From positions 1-56,590 of the forward strand of contig NW_004086276.1 in assembly GCF_000220395.1 (NCBI RefSeq): a stretch of 56,590 nt of DNA, given 5' to 3'. The DNA is from Ichthyophthirius multifiliis. Its lineage: Eukaryota > Ciliophora > Oligohymenophorea > Hymenostomatida. Position 1 is the first letter of the stretch; each line of letters begins with the position of its first letter. Both the position numbers and the translations under genes were made by a program. Below are positions 52,901-56,590 of the stretch, in pieces. The notes beneath the pieces were generated by a model, which had not been told where the DNA came from, made no database searches, and worked only from the letters and a program-made list of their open reading frames with translations.

Positions 52901-53425
52901 TGGATTATTTGACATAAATGAATAAATGAATAAACTTGAAGAAATCAAATAATTAGATACATAAAAAATAGTCCGATGAATAACAATAATAATTTAAGAA
53001 GTCAAAAAGATTTTTAATATTAAGAAGATTCAGCATTAATTTAAAATATTAATGCAAGTGACTATAATAGTATAAATAATAATAGTGATAATAATATATA
53101 TAATATTGACGAATAAGATAATGACGATACAGAAGAATTAACAGATAGTGATAGAGTTAGATTTATATGTTTATTTACAGAAGGAAATAATTAAATTAAA
53201 GATAGTGAATTGAAAAAAATTAGGTATTTAATGAAAAAGAAAAAAGTTAATTTGCTTATTATTAATATTTGCAACTAAAATGCTAATATGCTTTATTTAA
53301 GATATTTAGCAAAACAAATATCAAAATTAGGAATGTTTTTCTAAGCTGAAAGTGATATAGATGAATATTTAAATAAATTAAGAGAAAAAGAGGTTAAAAG
53401 ATAATTGATAAGTGAATATTTTTGA
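49499..53425 (+). CDS. Two-pass membrane sensor with TPRs and vWA domain
   Basis: Starts MQINKRIFVLACPILL with a transmembrane segment (to about residue 35), then a coiled, Gln-rich stretch and a folded, presumably extracellular region (about 50040-50930: FSGITNTLSNSTLFIPLFTL, GDKYILFSQFDFAIKK, GKLYYCLISPIQIK) resembling a Cache-type ligand sensor. A second segment (VSFGVICIISLFSCCIVTRY, about 50965-51020) is followed by NPIKAIIEKMNDIDPEQLEE, a HAMP-like linker. Inside come TPRs (NIGNIHLHHNRYLEAVSEYQ, about 51310-51370; AYCHLRLGEYNLAESDI, about 52102-52155) and a vWA domain: VVELIMLIDYSKDM (about 52546), GFVVFNEMVHQSFPL, NLFKALEITTG and RVRFICLFTEG (about 53155). The MIDAS motif is DYSKD, not DxSxS. 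Frames break near 51576-51590, 52657 and 52963-52968. Stop TGA 53423-53425. Confidence 0.75.
49925..49973. repeat. (TA)n in an intron
   Basis: About 24 TA units in the first intron of the sensor-TPR-vWA gene. Confidence 0.85.
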
Positions 53426-54157
53426 TAAATTTATATATCTTAATAAATATAAATATATATATAAAATAAAAAATAAATATTTATATAAAATAATAAATAT
53501 ATATATATATATTATATATATATATATTATTTATTTCTGATATTTTATATATTAAAATTATTAATTATTTTTATTATATATTTATTTTATATATATATGA
53601 AAAACTATCATTTTTAAATTAATTATATTATTTTTATTTGTATTCATTATAATTAAAGATAATATTTTTTTTTCTTTTATAAATATATTTAAGATATATT
53701 TTAAAAATTTTTTTTTTTTTATATAATTTTTTGATATTTAATTATACATTTTAAATATATACATAATTTTATTTTTGTAAATTTATACATAATTTTATTT
53801 TTTCATATATATATTTATTTTCTAATTAATTTTTTTTATTATATTTTTACATCTTTATAATTGATAAATAAATAAATAAATAAAATATTAACTTTTTTAA
53901 TTTTAAATTTAAAAATAAATTTTTTATAAATATTTAATTAATTTAAGAAAAAAGAAAAAAAAATCAAACAATAATATGATTAAAAATATTATTTAACTGC
54001 ACAACTAATAAAATTAAATAAACAAGTAAAATTTTAAAAATAATTTCTTATGATAGTTTTCCCTATTACTGTTAATAATTTCTTTTTTTTTCTACTTATA
54101 TATATTTAAGTAAATATTTGAAAAATATTTTTTTTAACATTTTAATAATATAATTTA
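53426..54157. other. A/T spacer
   Basis: No gene seen between the convergent 3' ends of the vWA gene and the unknown minus-strand gene. Contains TA tracts at about 53498-53530 and T runs. Confidence 0.6.
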
Positions 54158-55015
54158 TCAAATACGCTTATTTAATAAACTATCTAAGTAAAAAATACAA
54201 GTCTGTTTTTTGTCTAAAGAATTTATAAAAAAAATACCTCCTCTATTAACGTATTTATTTTTGATCTAAATTACTCAATAGACGCTTTCAAATCAAATTA
54301 TAAGGAAAATTCTGTTTCATTTTTCTCATAAATAAAGGCTATAATAATATAGAAAATTTTTATTCAAATAAGCATATAAATATGACTTTATGAGAATCCA
54401 AAATACTAAATTCATGTTCTGTTTTTGATTTTATTTGTGATAAAAAATTAAATAAAAGATAATTTTAACAATTTGGTTTTTTTAAGGAAACATTTATTCT
54501 GTTAACTATATTAACTTAATATCTTGAATATTAGGAAAAAATGTCTTAATTAATAATATTGAGATCTTGATTTTCTGTCAAAAATTAATGCTCGAAAATA
54601 TTTTCATATGTCTTTCATAATCTATGTTATAATTTAAAAAATATATAAATACTAATGATTATTAAATACTGTATTTTCTAAATAAGTATTCGCCGAAATC
54701 GGATTAATTTAACTATCGTAAGCCTTTAAATATAAATATTATTCATTAAGAAAAATAGTGGTTTTTATATAATTATTAAGTAAGGAACTTATCTTATAGT
54801 TTTTTTTAATATTAGGACAAATTGTCATTAGTAGATGAATTTAGGAGGTTTAATTTAATTAGTATTTTATAATAAAAAGAAATTGTTTTTATTGAAGTTA
54901 TAAATATTAAAATACACATGATATTTTATTAGTTAGTTAAAATTATTTATTGGAGAATATAAAAGATTCTAAAGAATTTTTAAAGTATTTTAATAAATTC
55001 GTGGAATTATAACAT
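54158..55015 (-). CDS. Unrecognised intron-containing gene
   Basis: The minus strand holds several peptides with natural composition in changing frames: ATG near 55015 (MLQFHEFIKILQKFF), then QYLYLKAYDSQINPISANTY and LENTVFNNHQYLYIF (about 54640-54740), then FIYEKNETEFSLQFDLKASI and EQFRSKINTLIEE (about 54240-54330), joined by a 24-nt GT...AG intron to TKKQTCIFYLDSLLNKRI and TGA 54160-54158. The complexity is well above the surrounding spacer, so a gene of roughly 250 residues is likely. Only the last intron is clear, and one T5 run seems to carry an extra base. Family unknown. Confidence 0.45.
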
Positions 55016-55499
55016 TAGTTATTATAAAGGGGAGGGGCTATATTTACTTTTGATTTAATAAAAATAATGATTTTATATTAAAAATTGTGTAAATAATAGA
55101 ACATAATGATATTTAATAATTAAAATTTTTTTATATATTATTATTGAAATAAAATAAATTATATTTTAATTTTATAAAAATTTTTTAATACATATTTTAT
55201 TTAATTTTTATTGTAATCTTATTAAAAAATAAAAACTAAATTATGAGAATTAAATATTTATAAATATAGTATAATATAAAATATTAAATAAAAAAATTAT
55301 ATATTTTTTATATATAACAAATAGAATAATTAAAATAAATAAACATAAAATTAAATAATATACTTATTAATATAAAAAATATTAAAAAAAATCATTACAT
55401 AATAAAAAATTTTTTAAAAGATTTCTCATTAAAAAAAAAATCAAAATTGGAAATTAAAAAACAAATATAATTTAAACAAAGAAAGCTTATACATAAAAG
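55016..55499. other. A/T spacer between divergent genes
   Basis: No gene seen in about 480 bp. Just at its left edge is the most G-rich patch of the neighbourhood (around 55028-55038), otherwise A/T runs only. Confidence 0.55.
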
Positions 55500-55730
55500 A
55501 TGAATAATAATTACTATCCTTTTAATTAATAATCAGAAAATTTTCCAAAGCAATTATTATTTTAAAATCAAGATTAAAAATAATAATAATAATAATAACA
55601 AATAAAATTATTAAATATAAACTAATAAATTTTAAGAGAATATTAAGAAGAACCTAAAAAAATATAAAGTGATGAATATATAGTAAATTCGACATATTAA
55701 TAGCATTAAGAAAAAAATAATACATACAAA

Positions 55731-55794
<64 letters not shown>

Positions 55795-56527
55795 TTAATA
55801 ATTATATAATTAAATAGATTTATTATAAGAAAATAATTTATTAAAAAAATAAATATAAGAATTATAGAACGAAATAAAGATATAAGAATAAAATTAGATA
55901 TACATCAATTAATATGAATAAAAAATAAAAAATTTAATATAATAACAAGAAAAATTAATATCTGAAAATGAAAAAATTTAGACTGAAAATTAATTTTTAT
56001 AAAGTGTAATTAATTAAAACAATTATAATTAAGATTAAATTTAATAAATTATATTTACTTATGAAAATTAAATAAACTAATTATATAATGAAAAAGAATA
56101 TTTTAAGAAATAACAAACTTTAAATGAACAAAATAATACTAATTTAAATTTATAAATTTCTAATTTTTAAACTTAAAATAATTAATAAAAAAGTATCATT
56201 ATAGATTTGGAAAGTAAAGTATTGAATTTAGTAGAAGAAAATGAAAAATTAGCTGATTTTATTTAAAAGCTATAAAATAATATTTTGTATAAATATAGTA
56301 AGAATAATAAAATGTTATAATATATTAATTAAAATAGCATAAATAAAAATTATATTTTACCCTAAAACTTAAATATTGAATAGTTGGAAAACTAATTAGA
56401 CGCAGTACTTTAAGAAAATGAGAGTTTAACAAATAAATTTTAATAAAACATTAATAATATTTAATAAAAAAAAAAAGTATGTAAATCGCTACCAGATTCT
56501 GCTTATAAATATAACAAAAAAATATGA
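55500..56527 (+). CDS. Coiled-coil protein
   Basis: From ATG 55500 (MNNNYYPFNQQSENFPKQLL) a Gln/Asn-rich head leads into a long trinucleotide tract, then a clear coiled coil with regular Leu/Ile and many Glu/Gln/Lys: IDLLQENNLLKKQIQELQNE, QQQEKLISENEKIQTENQFL, ESKVLNLVEENEKLADFIQK and IEQLENQLDAVLQENESLTN. It ends KSLPDSAYKYNKKI and TGA 56525-56527, about 340 residues. The head and the coiled coil are in different frames; one extra A in the A7 run at 55711-55717 joins them. The ATG is preceded by an A-rich leader. Likely a structural or ciliary-scaffold protein, family not identifiable. Confidence 0.7.
55731..55793. repeat. (AAT)n trinucleotide repeat, coding
   Basis: About 21 perfect AAT units inside the coiled-coil gene. 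In the upstream frame it reads as poly-Asn; in the frame that continues into the coiled coil it reads as poly-Gln (TAA). Confidence 0.9.
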
Positions 56528-56590
56528 AAAATTAAAAAATTATTTATATAAAAATATATAAATATATATATATAATTTATATTAAATTAT

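Noticed and set aside
55025-55042. G-rich patch resembling a telomere repeat
   Set aside because: A single GGGGAGGGGC patch, not a GGGGTT-type array, and not at a sequence end.
3491-56527. Euplotes-type programmed frameshifting
   Set aside because: Euplotes shifts at AAA-TAA/TAG with those codons as stops; here TAA/TAG are Gln and the breaks sit at A runs without such a stop context.
1-56590. CRISPR arrays, rRNA, insertion sequences or viral-type elements
   Set aside because: Repeats are all simple microsatellites with no spacers of equal length, and no transposase, reverse transcriptase, integrase or capsid-like peptide was recognised in any region read.

Overview
The window reads as a gene-dense stretch of a ciliate macronuclear chromosome. 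The DNA is extremely A+T-rich (roughly 80-85% by eye). Long conserved proteins can only be read if TAA and TAG mean glutamine and TGA is the sole stop. Genes carry many short GT...AG introns, the shortest about 22-25 nt, and are separated by almost pure A/T spacers full of TA and TAA/ATT microsatellites. This fits an oligohymenophorean ciliate; the very high A+T recalls Ichthyophthirius or Pseudocohnilembus more than Tetrahymena (inference). No tRNA, rRNA, telomere, CRISPR array or recognisable mobile element was seen.

Layout. 1-3490: A/T spacer with one unexplained coding-like island (about 1153-1754, minus). 3491-15428: a tail-anchored TPR protein (+), a small MGAC protein (-), glycine cleavage T protein (-), an F-box protein (-), a ZZ zinc-finger protein (+) and an unrecognised Asn/Gln-rich protein (+). 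15612-24467: one very large minus-strand gene, an RME-8/DNAJC13 endosomal protein that seems to have no J domain. 25581-32176: an anoctamin (TMEM16), followed without a clear boundary by a pseudokinase-TPR protein (32079-39887) and a smaller TPR protein (40066-41807), all plus. 41980-47917: an alpha/beta hydrolase (-), a RING protein with a Tudor-like module (+) and a NIMA-related kinase (-). 48213-49246: one or two small minus genes. 49499-53425: a two-pass membrane protein with a presumed extracellular sensor, TPRs and a vWA domain (+). 54158-55015: an unrecognised minus gene. 55500-56527: a coiled-coil protein (+).

The genes do not form a pathway; they are typical signalling, trafficking and scaffold genes of a large ciliate proteome, with GcvT the only clear metabolic enzyme. 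The strongest cross-cutting observation is that about ten otherwise continuous reading frames break by one base at A/T homopolymers, nearly always as if one A were missing. This is most simply an assembly error, but slippage should be excluded. Exon boundaries and frame joins below come from reading by eye and are approximate unless a coordinate is given.
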